64,000 nucleotides of DNA, taken from Enterobacter ludwigii (GTDB lineage: Bacteria; Pseudomonadota; Gammaproteobacteria; Enterobacterales; Enterobacteriaceae). Positions 18,882 through 27,933 of this stretch are shown in pieces. Position numbers and translations under genes: made by a program. The first letter of the stretch is position 1. Each line of letters starts with the position of its first letter. The notes beneath the pieces are model-generated. The model was not told where the DNA came from. It did no database searches and saw only the letters and a list, made by a program, of their open reading frames with translations. The stretch spans positions 3,782,001 to 3,846,000 of the forward strand of contig CP083824.1 in NCBI GenBank assembly GCA_023023105.1, written 5' to 3'.

Positions 18882-19352
18882 TCAGTCTCGTCCTGTCGTA
18901 TCCAGCGGAAAAGGCCTGTCCTGCACGACCGTTTTCATGACAAGCGTCGAGCGAAGATGCTGCACGCCCGGCATCGCTGAGAGTTTCTCGTCATAGAGTT
19001 TTTGAAATGCAGACAGGTCACGCGTCACAACGTGCATCAAATAATCGGGATCGCCAAATAAACGCTGTGCCAGCACGATTTGCGGTATCTCTTCCACCGC
19101 ATCTTCAAAGGCGCTAACCGCTTTTCTGTCACCCTCTTTAAGCGTCGCAAATACTATCGCCAGGAAGTTAAATCCCATTTTGGCGGGATCGAGGCTGGCG
19201 CGGTATCCCGTTATGGCTCCGCTTTGCTCCAGCGCCCGCACGCGACGATGGCACGGCGAGAGGCTCAGATTCACCCGCTCTGCCAGCTCCGTAAGTGATA
19301 AACGACCGTCAGATTGCAGCTCCGCAAGAATTTTTCGATCAATGCTATCCAT
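18882..19352 (-). CDS. Lrp/AsnC-family transcriptional regulator
   Basis: 156 aa from the ATG at 19352, where the conserved MDSIDRKILAELQSDGR begins; upstream in-frame codons are not conserved. It has an N-terminal helix-turn-helix (LSLTELAERVNLSLSPCHRR) and a C-terminal RAM ligand domain. It is divergent from a LysE/RhtB-type exporter 115 bp away, the usual pairing for amino-acid export controlled by the exported amino acid. Confidence 0.92.
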   Translation of the reverse strand: MDSIDRKILAELQSDGRLSLTELAERVNLSLSPCHRRVRALEQSGAITGYRASLDPAKMGFNFLAIVFATLKEGDRKAVSAFEDAVEEIPQIVLAQRLFGDPDYLMHVVTRDLSAFQKLYDEKLSAMPGVQHLRSTLVMKTVVQDRPFPLDTTGRD

Positions 19353-19467
19353 GTGGAAGATTTTCTCAGTTTTACCGTGTTGTAAGCATAACATTGAAAG
19401 CCTATTTCGCAGGGTTAGCGATATTCTTTTTCTCAACGTTTGACGCACTGCGGGGGTCTTCAGGACT

Positions 19468-20079
19468 ATGGAAATGAGTATTGTGGCCGGCTTTTGGGTG
19501 GTTTCTTTTCTGCTTATCATGACACCGGGGGCGGACTGGGCCTATGCCATTAGCGCCGGGATTAACGGTCGACGCGTGGTCCCGGCTGTGATGGGGCTGA
19601 TGTCCGGTCATCTGCTGGCTACGATGATCGTGGTTGCGGGCGTGGGCGTTTTAATTGCTCAACATCCAATGGCGTTAGCCGGGCTGACCGTGGCGGGAGC
19701 CCTGTATCTCCTGTGGCTTGGCATAACGTTATTGCGTCACCCAGCCGCACCGGAAAAGGCCACCCGCCATACGGGAAACTGGACACAGTGGGCGGTGAAA
19801 GGACTCTGTATTAGCGGCCTAAACCCGAAAGTTTTTTTGCTGTTCCTGGCCCTGCTTCCGCAATTTACAGACCCAACCGGAAGTTGGTCGATAGCGATGC
19901 AGATGTCTGCGCTTGGGATGATGCATCTTATCACCTGTACGCTGGTCTACCTGCTGGTGGGGTATGGCTCGAAAGCCGTGCTGGCGACCCGGCCACAGGC
20001 GGCGCGTCTGGTGAGCAGAGCATCGGGAGGGTTGATGGTGCTGATAGCGATGGTATTGCTGTTTGAGCAGGTAAGATAA
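19468..20079 (+). CDS. LysE/RhtB-family amino-acid exporter
   Basis: 203 aa with about six membrane helices. The family motif is present: FLLIMTPGADWAYAISAGINGRR at the N-terminus, then GLCISGLNPKVFLLFLALLPQF. Members export homoserine, threonine, lysine or related amino acids. The divergent Lrp-type regulator probably controls it. The substrate is unknown. CAGGA before the ATG supports the start. Confidence 0.9.
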   Translation: MEMSIVAGFWVVSFLLIMTPGADWAYAISAGINGRRVVPAVMGLMSGHLLATMIVVAGVGVLIAQHPMALAGLTVAGALYLLWLGITLLRHPAAPEKATRHTGNWTQWAVKGLCISGLNPKVFLLFLALLPQFTDPTGSWSIAMQMSALGMMHLITCTLVYLLVGYGSKAVLATRPQAARLVSRASGGLMVLIAMVLLFEQVR

Positions 20080-20080
20080 A

Positions 20081-20104
20081 AACACCGGCCATCGCCGGTG
20101 TTAC
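20081..20104. terminator. Terminator shared by the LysE-family exporter and yjdJ
   Basis: AACACCGGC-CATC-GCCGGTGTT lies between two convergent genes, with an A-run on the left that becomes a T-run for the minus-strand genes. Confidence 0.8.
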
Positions 20105-20377
20105 TTACGCCCGAATATCGTCATATTCCCGCGTATTATCAAACTCATGTTTAGCAAACGGGCACAGCGGAATAATTTTACGGTTCTCGCCGCGCATCTT
20201 CTCCACCACTTTCGCCACCAGCTGTTTGCCAACGCCCTGCCCTTTCAGGCTCGGATCGACGTCGGTGTGCTCAATAATGCTCAGGTGCTCGCCGGTCGGT
20301 ACGAAGACAATCTCCGCGACCTGATTTCCGTGAGCATCGTTCACGTAAAACTTGTTATGGCCTTCCAGAATATCCAT
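20105..20377 (-). CDS. yjdJ: Small GNAT-like protein YjdJ
   Basis: 90 aa, clearly E. coli YjdJ ([20 protein letters not shown], then a conserved [15 protein letters not shown] block). It is a minimal YhcG/Gcn5-like acetyltransferase fold (acyl-CoA binding KGQGVGKQL); function not established. It follows yjdI by 10 bp in the same operon. In K-12 yjdI-yjdJ is divergent from dcuS-dcuR; here it is divergent from a related sensor-regulator pair. Confidence 0.92.
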   Translation of the reverse strand: MDILEGHNKFYVNDAHGNQVAEIVFVPTGEHLSIIEHTDVDPSLKGQGVGKQLVAKVVEKMRGENRKIIPLCPFAKHEFDNTREYDDIRA

Positions 20378-20387
20378 GGTTCCTCGC

Positions 20388-20618
20388 TTATTTTTGGCGA
20401 TACTTCAACGCACCGCTCGGGCAGGTATCAATCACACGTACAACCGTTTCAACGTCCACTTCATCGGGAATGATCCACGGTTTACGTTTCAGGTTAAACA
20501 GCTTAGCGCTTCCGCGAACGCAGTTACCTGAGTGTTTACAGATCCCGGTATTGAAGTAAACATCAATTTTCTCGCCGGTATAGGCCCGGTAACCTGCATC
20601 CAGTAGTTCTTTATCCAT
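20388..20618 (-). CDS. yjdI: Small iron-sulfur protein YjdI
   Basis: 76 aa, matching E. coli YjdI. Three cysteines and one histidine are placed as possible cluster ligands: C27-x-H29...C33 in GICKHSGNC and C66 in [10 protein letters not shown], a divergent mono-cluster ferredoxin pattern. Partner and function are unknown. It is the first gene of yjdI-yjdJ; its start is 178 bp from the divergent sensor kinase. Confidence 0.92.
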   Translation of the reverse strand: MDKELLDAGYRAYTGEKIDVYFNTGICKHSGNCVRGSAKLFNLKRKPWIIPDEVDVETVVRVIDTCPSGALKYRQK

Positions 20619-20796
20619 GACATTGCCTCTGTAATTATTCTGGTATGAAATGAAGCATAGCCTTACGCGATCCCGATGGCTATTACACCGAAAACGAAAA
20701 GCCAGGTCACAACTCTTTTCATGCCGGATTGCGCGCCCCTGATGTGCATGTCAGGCTCCGCAAATGTCTCACTTTTAAATGGCTACCGCAGGTTGA

Positions 20797-22437
20797 ATGA
20801 AACGCAGACTCTCTTTTCAGGTAAAGCTTTTTTTAGCGCTGGTGTGCTTCTCCTGCCTGCTGTTAGTTCTGCTGGGAACGATCCTGTTTCATTTTATTGA
20901 CCGACAGCTCCATCACGATCTTGGCCAGCGCGCCAGGGTTCAGGCCAGTCAGATCGCGCTGATGCCGGGTCTGGCGGCAATGGTTGCGGCCCGAGATATC
21001 CCCGGCATTGCCCGGTTAATTCAGCCGCTGCGTGCCGAAAGCGATGCCAGCTATATTGTGATTGGCGATCCCCAGGAACAGCACCTTTATCATTCTGAAT
21101 CCCCGGAGCGGATTAATTTACCGATGATCGGTGGGGATAATGCCGAGGTGTTAAAAGGCAAAACCATTATTTCCGTGCGCCAGGGCGGAATCGGGGTTTC
21201 ACTGCGCAGCAAAGCCCCCATCTTTAACGCACAGCACCAGGTGATTGGCATTGTCTCCGTCGGCTATCTGACCTCATATATCGCCAATATTAATGCCCGC
21301 ATTCTCTGGCAATCCGGGTTGTACGGTGCAGGTCTTCTGCTGCTGCTGTTTATTTTCTCCTGGCTGTTTACCCGCAATCTTAAAAAGCAGATGTTCCGGC
21401 TTGAACCAAAGGATATTGCTCAACTGGTTTTGCAGCAAAGAGCGTTGCTGGAAGCCATGTATGAAGGGATATTCGCCATTAATAAAGAGAAGCAGTTGAT
21501 TCTCATTAACCGTGCGGCACGAGAGATGCTGGATATTCGGCAAAGTGAGAAAGACCTTATCGGCAAACCGCTGAAAGATGTTCTGCAAACCTCCCCGGGA
21601 TTCCTGTCTCAGCGCTACGCTTCGGTGAGCAGCGGCAACCACGACCAGATTGCGGTGCTTAATCAGCGAGAGGTGATCGTTAACCGCGTGGCGATCGAGG
21701 TTGAACCGGGTGTCGAGAGTGGTTGGGTATATAGCTTTCGCGACAAAAACGACATTAACACGCTTAGCAGCCAGCTCAGTCAGATCAAGCGCTATGCGGA
21801 TAACCTGCGCATTATGCGCCACGAACAGCTGAACTGGACCGCCACGCTGGTGGGGTTGCTGCAGATGAAACACTACGACGAGGCAATCCGTTACATCCAG
21901 GTGCAGTCAGAAGGGGCGCAGCGCGTGCTGGACTTTGTCTCTGCCCGTTTTGTTTCTCCGGCGTTGTGTGGGCTGCTGTTAGGAAAATATGTCAGCGCAC
22001 GCGAAAAAGGCATTGAACTGCTGTTTGATCCCGCCTGTCAGCTCACCCGCATGCCAGCCACCCTCAATGAAACGGAGCTGATGTCCATTATTGGTAATCT
22101 GCTGGATAACGCCGTGGATGCAACCCTGAAAGCGCCGGTGCCTGCACCTGTTGAGCTCTACATTTCTGACCGCAATCAGGAGTTATTGATAGAGGTGGCT
22201 GACCGTGGCTGTGGGGTGGATGATACGATGAAGCCGCATATCTTCCGCCAGGGGTTCAGCAGTAAACCAGACAGTGAGAACGACATTGTCGGCACCGAGC
22301 ACGGTATTGGTCTGTTTCTGGTGGCAGGATATATCGATAAGGCTGGCGGCAGTATTGAGATTGCCGACAACACGCCACAGGGCACTATTTTTTCTGTGTT
22401 TATTCCGAATGGGCAACAGCATGACCCGACCACTTGA
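20797..22437 (+). CDS. CitA/DcuS-family sensor histidine kinase
   Basis: 546 aa inner-membrane sensor. TM1 at about 10-33, periplasmic PASp domain about 40-163, TM2 about 170-191, cytoplasmic PAS about 215-315, then the DpiB-type dimerisation region with the phospho-acceptor His342 in MRHEQLNW and a GHKL ATPase (NLLDNAVDA; DRGCGV; EHGIGLFLV). In the PASp site, His99, Arg137 and Lys139 align with the citrate ligands His69, Arg107 and Lys109 of Klebsiella CitA, but the Arg66 position is His96. The signal is therefore probably a carboxylate or phosphate ester other than citrate. It overlaps the response-regulator gene and precedes an ABC importer. Confidence 0.92.
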   Translation: MKRRLSFQVKLFLALVCFSCLLLVLLGTILFHFIDRQLHHDLGQRARVQASQIALMPGLAAMVAARDIPGIARLIQPLRAESDASYIVIGDPQEQHLYHSESPERINLPMIGGDNAEVLKGKTIISVRQGGIGVSLRSKAPIFNAQHQVIGIVSVGYLTSYIANINARILWQSGLYGAGLLLLLFIFSWLFTRNLKKQMFRLEPKDIAQLVLQQRALLEAMYEGIFAINKEKQLILINRAAREMLDIRQSEKDLIGKPLKDVLQTSPGFLSQRYASVSSGNHDQIAVLNQREVIVNRVAIEVEPGVESGWVYSFRDKNDINTLSSQLSQIKRYADNLRIMRHEQLNWTATLVGLLQMKHYDEAIRYIQVQSEGAQRVLDFVSARFVSPALCGLLLGKYVSAREKGIELLFDPACQLTRMPATLNETELMSIIGNLLDNAVDATLKAPVPAPVELYISDRNQELLIEVADRGCGVDDTMKPHIFRQGFSSKPDSENDIVGTEHGIGLFLVAGYIDKAGGSIEIADNTPQGTIFSVFIPNGQQHDPTT

Positions 22438-23116
22438 TGTTGTGATAGTTGAAGATGAACCGCACCTGGCGGAGCTGCATCGCGAGTATATCGAGCAAAA
22501 TTTCCTTTTGCGCGTGGTGGGCATCGCCGCGTCCATTGAGCAGGCCTGTAGCCTGATTCGTCAGCATCAGCCGCGGCTAATTTTGCTGGATAACTATCTT
22601 CCGGACGGTAAAGGCGTGGAGTTAATCGACAACCCACTGCTAAAAAGCTACGAATGCTCGGTGATCTTCATCACCGCCGCCAGTGATATGCAAACCTGCA
22701 GCCATGCCATGCGCAGCGGTGCGTTCGACTATCTGATTAAGCCCGTCTTTTTCCAGCGTCTGCACGCCTCTCTTGAGCGGTTTATGCGCTTCATCCATAC
22801 CGTACAGCAGGTGAAGGTGGTCGACCAGCATGCGCTGGATCGCCTGTTTAACCTGCCTGCCGCGGAATCGTCCGTTACACCGTCGACGAAAGGGATTGAG
22901 CCCCAAACGCTGGAACGGATGAAACAATTTTTCGCCGACAATCCCGACAGGGCGATGTCGGTGGAAGAGGTAGTGGAGAACGTCGGGATCAGTAAAACCA
23001 CGGGGCGTCGCTATCTTGAATACTGCGTGGAGAGCGGGTTAATCAGCGTCGAAATGCTGTATGGCAATATTGGTCATCCGCGAAGGTTGTACCGCAAAGC
23101 CGCCGATAAACCGTAA
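22421..23116 (+). CDS. CitB/DcuR-family response regulator
   Basis: 231 aa from the ATG at 22421, which overlaps the sensor stop by 17 bp; an ATG at 22409 is also in frame. The receiver domain shows the acidic pair Glu11-Asp12, the phospho-acceptor Asp57 (LILLDNYLP) and the lysine in DYLIKPV. The C-terminal helix-turn-helix (MSVEEVVENVGISKTTGRRYLEY) is of the DcuR/CitB type. The likely target is the promoter of the ABC operon that starts 169 bp downstream. Confidence 0.92.
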   Translation: MTRPLDVVIVEDEPHLAELHREYIEQNFLLRVVGIAASIEQACSLIRQHQPRLILLDNYLPDGKGVELIDNPLLKSYECSVIFITAASDMQTCSHAMRSGAFDYLIKPVFFQRLHASLERFMRFIHTVQQVKVVDQHALDRLFNLPAAESSVTPSTKGIEPQTLERMKQFFADNPDRAMSVEEVVENVGISKTTGRRYLEYCVESGLISVEMLYGNIGHPRRLYRKAADKP

Positions 23117-23242
23117 TCCGAAACCGTTCACAGGCTAACGTTCGCGGATTTTATGGTGTTAATTGCTGAAACGACGGCAACAATCACACTTCGGAATCAT
23201 TGCCCGCTTCACCCTATTGTGGGTGGAGCCCACTGCGCTATG

Positions 23243-23270
23243 TTGACAATTAGTTCCTCAAATGTAACTA
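23243..23270 (+). promoter_or_regulatory. Candidate promoter of the ABC operon with an inverted repeat
   Basis: A perfect TTGACA -35 (23243-23248) is followed after 16 bp by TAACTA (23265-23270) as a poor -10. The interval carries the inverted repeat TTAGTT/AACTAA. The weak -10 fits a promoter needing an activator such as the upstream response regulator. Confidence 0.45.
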
Positions 23271-23284
23271 AAAGGTTAACTATA

Positions 23285-24373
23285 ATGTCGAACACGTTCC
23301 GAATTTCTCTGCTTACCGCTACTGTACTGTTCTCTGCTTCTGCACTGTCTGCCCTGCCGCAGGGCTATCCTGCTGAGTATCAAAAAGTTGTTGATGCCGC
23401 AACGAAAGAGGGCAAGGTTGTTATCTACTCCACCACCGACATCAAAGCTACCGGGCCGCTGATCCAGGGCTTCGAAAAAACCTACCCAGGCATCAAAGTT
23501 GAATACAACGACATGAACAGCACCGAGCTGTACAACCGTTTCATCAGCGAACAGGCCTCCGGCGGCGTGAGCGGCGACGTGGTCTGGAGCTCATCCATGG
23601 ACACCGGTCTGAAGCTCGCCACCGACTACGCCATGGAGTACAAATCTCCGGAGCAAAGCCAACTGCCGGAATGGGCGGTCTGGAAAGATAAGGCATACGG
23701 CACCACCTATGAGCCGGTGGTCTTTATCTACAACAAGCGTCTGATCCCGGCCGGCGACGTGCCGGACTCTCACACCGCGCTGGCGAAGCTGATTGCCAGC
23801 CAGACGGACAAATTCAAGGGCAAAGTCACCACCTACGACATCGAAAAATCGGGTCTGGGCTTTATGCTTTCAGTCCAGGATCACAACGCCGATCCTAATT
23901 ACTTCAAAACCCTGGCAGACGTTGCCAAAGGTGGTTTATCGGTACAGTCCTCTACCGGTACCATGATGGAGCGCGTCTCCTCCGGTGAAAACCTGATCGG
24001 CTTTAATATCCTCGGATCTTATGCGGAAGCACGTGCGAAGAACGATCCGTCGCTCGGCATCTCCTATCCAAAAGATTACACCCTGGTGCTGTCGCGCGTG
24101 TCGTTCATCAGCCAGCAATCGCAAAACAGCAATGCGGCAAAACTGTGGCTCGACTATGTGCTGTCTGAACAAGGGCAAAACATTCTGGCAAACCAGGCTG
24201 ACATTCCGTCCATTCGTAACGATATCGAAGGGAAAAATGATATCGACGGCCTGACCAAAATCCTCGGCAACGCGCTGAAGCCGATCCCGGTTGATGAAAC
24301 GCTGCTGGAATACCTGCAGCCGAAAAAACGCCTGGAGTACATCAAAGAGTGGCGTACCGCCGCCGGCAAATAA
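23285..24373 (+). CDS. Periplasmic substrate-binding protein of an AfuA/FbpA-like ABC importer
   Basis: 362 aa from the ATG at 23285 (AAGG upstream; the longer frame from 23153 has no conserved start). A signal peptide (MSNTFRISLLTATVLFSASA) precedes a mature part with the cluster-D binding-protein motifs VVIYSTTDIKATGPLIQGFEK and GDVVWSSSMDTGLKL. The family includes ferric-ion binders and AfuA, which in Actinobacillus binds hexose phosphates; I do not see the paired C-terminal tyrosines typical of ferric binders. The ligand is therefore more likely an organophosphate or carboxylate than free iron (inference). Confidence 0.88.
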   Translation: MSNTFRISLLTATVLFSASALSALPQGYPAEYQKVVDAATKEGKVVIYSTTDIKATGPLIQGFEKTYPGIKVEYNDMNSTELYNRFISEQASGGVSGDVVWSSSMDTGLKLATDYAMEYKSPEQSQLPEWAVWKDKAYGTTYEPVVFIYNKRLIPAGDVPDSHTALAKLIASQTDKFKGKVTTYDIEKSGLGFMLSVQDHNADPNYFKTLADVAKGGLSVQSSTGTMMERVSSGENLIGFNILGSYAEARAKNDPSLGISYPKDYTLVLSRVSFISQQSQNSNAAKLWLDYVLSEQGQNILANQADIPSIRNDIEGKNDIDGLTKILGNALKPIPVDETLLEYLQPKKRLEYIKEWRTAAGK

Positions 24374-24453
24374 GCGTCTGAGCGCGGCGCAGGCCGCCGC
24401 GCTCCCTTATCGACTGAGTTCGTTTTTCTGGGCTGCAACACCAGGGATACCCC

Positions 24454-26223
24454 ATGAATACATTACGCAGAAAGTGGCAAAGCCTGCCGCGAGGCATCGT
24501 CGTGCTGATAACCGCCCTGGTTATCTACACGCCGCTGTCGTTTATCGTGATACAGAGCTTCCTGTCCGCCCCGTTCTTTTCGCCGTCAAAAGAGTGGAGC
24601 TTTGAATCATTTGAGTTTATTTTCACCGACCCTGATTTTTATAAAGCCCTGAAAAGTGGTTTTATTCTTGCTTTCGGGCTGGTCTTTATCTCTATTCCGT
24701 TGGGCGGCGTGCTGGCGTTTCTGATGGTGCGTACCGACCTGCCCGGTCGCCGGCTGATTGAGCCGCTGATCCTGGTCCCGATTTTCGTTTCACCGATGGT
24801 ACTGGGCTTCGGCTACGTGGTGGCCGCGGGTCCGGTAGGCTTTCTCTCCCAGTGGGCTGAGGCGCTGATTGGCTTTGTGCCGTGGAATATCTACGACATG
24901 TCGAGCATTGTGGTCATCGCCGGTCTGACGCACGTCCCGCATGCCTATCTGTATATCTCGTCAGCGCTGCGCAGCGTGGGTTCTGATGTGGAAGAGGCCG
25001 CGCGCACCGCGGGGGCGTCGCCCTGGCAGGTGATGACCTCCGTCAGCCTGCCGATGGTGCGCCCTTCCATTCTGTACGCCACCGTGCTGCTGTTCTTCCT
25101 GGGGCTGGAAGTGTTCGGCCTGATGCTGGTCCTCGGCGACCCGGAAGGCAACATGGTACTGGCGACCTATCTCTATAAGCTGACGAACAAGATGGGTACC
25201 CCATCCTATAACCTGATGGCGGCGGTTGCCGTGGTGCTGATCTGCATCACCATCCCGCTGGTGATGCTCCAGCGTCGCCTGATGCGCACCGCCAACCGCT
25301 TCGTCACCATGAAGGGAAAAGCCTCTCAGGCCCGCGCGCTACCGTTGGGTAAATGGCGCTGGGTTGCTGGCGCGGTGATTGCCTTCTGGCTCACCGTCAC
25401 CATCGGCGTTCCGCTGCTCGGCGTGGTATTGCGCGCGTTTATCTCCAACTGGGGCGTGGGCGTTTCGCTGTGGGATGAGCTCTCTCTGAACACCTTCCGC
25501 ACCATCTGGGCGCAGCCCAACCTGCTGCGCGCCATCGTCAACTCCATGGCGATTGGCGTGATTGGCGGCGCGCTGGCGGTGGTCTGCTACCTGTTTGTCG
25601 GCATTGCCATGCACCGTAAACCGGATAACACCACGCGTTTCCTGGACTACAGCGTGCTGGTACCGCGCGCCGTGCCTGGCCTGCTGGCGGGTCTGGCATT
25701 CCTGTGGGTGTTCCTGTTCCTGCCGATGTGGCTGGATAACGCGCTGAAATCCGGCTGGCTTTCCGGGTTTGCCTGGACGGACTGGATGCGCGAAAACGTC
25801 ATCGTCTGGCTGCGTTCGCTGCGCAGCACCATTTTCAGCGTCTGGCTGGCCTATACCGTGGTGTGGATGGCTTACGGGCTGAGGCTCATCTCTTCCACGC
25901 TGCTGCAGGTAGGGCCGGAGCTTGAAGAAGCGGCGCGCAGCACCGGGGCAACGCGTGGCCAGATCACCCGTCACGTTACCATTCCGCTCTCCCGCTACGG
26001 TCTTATCGGTTCGTGGCTGCTGATGTTCCTGATCTTTGAACGCGAATACTCAACGGGTGTGTACCTGCTTTCGCCCGGCACGGAAACCATCGGCTCGATG
26101 CTGGTTTCCCTCTGGGCCGCGGGTGCCATTGATATCGTGGCGGCGCTCTCTTTCATTAACATCCTGCTGGTCGTGGTAGGTCTGGGCATTGCCCTTCGTT
26201 TCGGAGTCAAAATACATGATTGA
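24454..26223 (+). CDS. ABC importer permease, fused double domain (AfuB-like)
   Basis: 589 aa with two homologous six-helix halves, as in AfuB/FbpB permeases. Each half carries an EAA loop that docks with the ATPase: EEAARTAGASPWQVMTSVSLP and EEAARSTGATRGQITRHVTIP. It is the second gene of the ABC operon and overlaps the ATPase start by 8 bp. The substrate follows from the binding protein and is not settled. Confidence 0.92.
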   Translation: MNTLRRKWQSLPRGIVVLITALVIYTPLSFIVIQSFLSAPFFSPSKEWSFESFEFIFTDPDFYKALKSGFILAFGLVFISIPLGGVLAFLMVRTDLPGRRLIEPLILVPIFVSPMVLGFGYVVAAGPVGFLSQWAEALIGFVPWNIYDMSSIVVIAGLTHVPHAYLYISSALRSVGSDVEEAARTAGASPWQVMTSVSLPMVRPSILYATVLLFFLGLEVFGLMLVLGDPEGNMVLATYLYKLTNKMGTPSYNLMAAVAVVLICITIPLVMLQRRLMRTANRFVTMKGKASQARALPLGKWRWVAGAVIAFWLTVTIGVPLLGVVLRAFISNWGVGVSLWDELSLNTFRTIWAQPNLLRAIVNSMAIGVIGGALAVVCYLFVGIAMHRKPDNTTRFLDYSVLVPRAVPGLLAGLAFLWVFLFLPMWLDNALKSGWLSGFAWTDWMRENVIVWLRSLRSTIFSVWLAYTVVWMAYGLRLISSTLLQVGPELEEAARSTGATRGQITRHVTIPLSRYGLIGSWLLMFLIFEREYSTGVYLLSPGTETIGSMLVSLWAAGAIDIVAALSFINILLVVVGLGIALRFGVKIHD

Positions 26224-27286
26224 ATTAGCGGTTGACGATCTGCACTTAACCTACGGCGACAATCCTGTTTTAAAAGGTGTCTCCATGAACCTCAAGCGCG
26301 GCGAAGTGGTCTCCCTGTTAGGCCCCTCCGGCAGCGGCAAAACCACCCTGCTTCGCGCAGTAGCGGGCCTGGAGAAACCCACCCAGGGTTCGATTATTAT
26401 TGGCAAAAACAAAGTTTACGACGGCACGCCGCGCAGTGAGGTCCCTGCGGAAGAGCGTAACCTGGGGCTGGTGTTCCAGTCCTATGCCCTGTGGCCGCAC
26501 AAAACCGTTTTTGAAAACGTGGCTTACCCGCTCAAACTGCGTAAAGTGCCGGCCAAAGAGATCCAGCAGCGCGTGCAGGATGTGCTGGATCAGCTTGGTC
26601 TGGGGCATCTTGGCAAACGTCACCCGCACCAGCTCTCCGGCGGACAGCAGCAGCGCGTGGCGATTGGCCGCGCGCTGGTCTACAACCCACCGGTGATTTT
26701 GCTGGACGAGCCGCTTTCTAACCTCGACGCCAAGCTGCGCGAAGAGGCCCGCGTGTTCTTGCGCGAGCTGATTATCAAGCTCGGGTTATCGGCACTGATG
26801 GTGACGCACGACCAGAATGAAGCAATGTCCATTTCTGACCGCATCCTGCTGCTCAACAACGGTAAAATTGAGCAACAGGGCACGCCGCAGGAGATGTATG
26901 GCTCGCCGAAAACGCTGTTTACCGCCGAGTTTATGGGCAGTAACAACCGCCTGCACGGCAAGGTCACCGAAGTACGCGACGGCAAAGCGCGCATCGAGGG
27001 GAAAGGCTGGGTGCTGTGGGGCCAGGCGGGCGAAGGGGTGCAAAGCGGTGATGAAGCCACGGCGGTGATCCGCGTCGAGCGCGTGGCGGTGGTCGAGGGG
27101 CCAGGGGAAAATCAGCTTGAGCTACCGCTGCTCACCAGCATGTATCTTGGCGACCGCTGGGAGTACCTGTTCCGCACGGCGGGGGATGATTTTGTAATCC
27201 GCGCGTATGGGCATGAGGTTCGCGACCCGCAGCACTGCCATCTTTCGCTGCCTGAGAAGCATGTTTGGGTGTTCCCGAAAGGGTGA
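26216..27286 (+). CDS. ABC importer ATPase (AfuC/FbpC-like)
   Basis: 356 aa from the ATG at 26216, inside the permease stop codon region. Walker A GPSGSGKTT, Q-loop VFQSYALWPH, signature LSGGQQQR, Walker B VILLDEP and the switch histidine (MVTHDQ) are all present. A C-terminal TOBE/regulatory region of about 110 residues follows, as in CUT/Fbp-type ATPases. Last gene of the operon; a terminator follows. Confidence 0.93.
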   Translation: MIELAVDDLHLTYGDNPVLKGVSMNLKRGEVVSLLGPSGSGKTTLLRAVAGLEKPTQGSIIIGKNKVYDGTPRSEVPAEERNLGLVFQSYALWPHKTVFENVAYPLKLRKVPAKEIQQRVQDVLDQLGLGHLGKRHPHQLSGGQQQRVAIGRALVYNPPVILLDEPLSNLDAKLREEARVFLRELIIKLGLSALMVTHDQNEAMSISDRILLLNNGKIEQQGTPQEMYGSPKTLFTAEFMGSNNRLHGKVTEVRDGKARIEGKGWVLWGQAGEGVQSGDEATAVIRVERVAVVEGPGENQLELPLLTSMYLGDRWEYLFRTAGDDFVIRAYGHEVRDPQHCHLSLPEKHVWVFPKG

Positions 27287-27296
27287 ATGGAAAAAG

Positions 27297-27323
27297 AAAA
27301 GGCTGCGGGATGCGGCCTTTTCT
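27297..27323 (+). terminator. Intrinsic terminator of the ABC operon
   Basis: AAAAGGC...GCCTTTTCT forms a stem with a T-rich end, 11 bp past the ATPase stop. The mosaic of mobile DNA begins right after it. Confidence 0.8.
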
Positions 27324-27354
27324 GTTTGTGTATGTGTCTTGGCTGTTGCGTCGT

Positions 27355-27828
27355 CGGGATAAGTTCCGCGCTGAGTATTCCGATAAGTTCTCAGGCAAGG
27401 ATACCAATCGACCAGGGTTGGCAGCTTGCCTGGCATTTCTGCATAAAGGTGACACTCTCCACGTCCACAGCCTCGACCGCTTAGGTTGTAATACGCTGAA
27501 CATTCTGGAGTTGGTCAAACAATTGAATGATCGAGGGGTGGCAGTTCGCTTTCATAAGGAAGGGATCACGGCAGACATTACCAGCACAATAGGAAAGATG
27601 ATGCTCACTATGCTGTCAGCAGTTGCCACTTGTAAGCGTGAGTTGATGTTGGAACGTAAGCGAGAGGCGAAAGCAGTGAACCCTGCAAAGCGTGGTAAAG
27701 GTAAAGCAGTAGACCGTGCAGGTATTGTCTCAGCGCTTGCGGCTGGCGGCTCTGTGCGCAATGTAGCGAAGGATTTCAACGTCAACACATCCACTGTGAA
27801 GCGCATTAAAGCAGAGCAAGAGGCGTGA
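27355..27828 (+). pseudogene. Remnant of a serine recombinase (resolvase/invertase), 5' end missing
   Basis: The reading frame matches resolvases from the middle of the catalytic domain on: DKFSGKDTNRPGLAACLAFL, the GDTLHVHSLDRLG strand, RGVAVRFHKEGIT, and a C-terminal helix-turn-helix (GGSVRNVAKDFNVNTSTVKR). The N-terminal part with the catalytic serine (Y-x-R-V-S) is absent. Upstream in-frame codons overlap the ABC ATPase end and are unrelated. It marks the left edge of foreign DNA joined to the ABC operon terminator and cannot be an active recombinase. Confidence 0.85.
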
Positions 27829-27933
27829 TAATCCCTGATACTTGCCGTTTTCTGGCATCAGAATGGGGTGGCCTTCAATCAGGTCGTTCAATCCCTCTCG
27901 CAATTGACCTGCCCCCACGATTAGATACAACAC

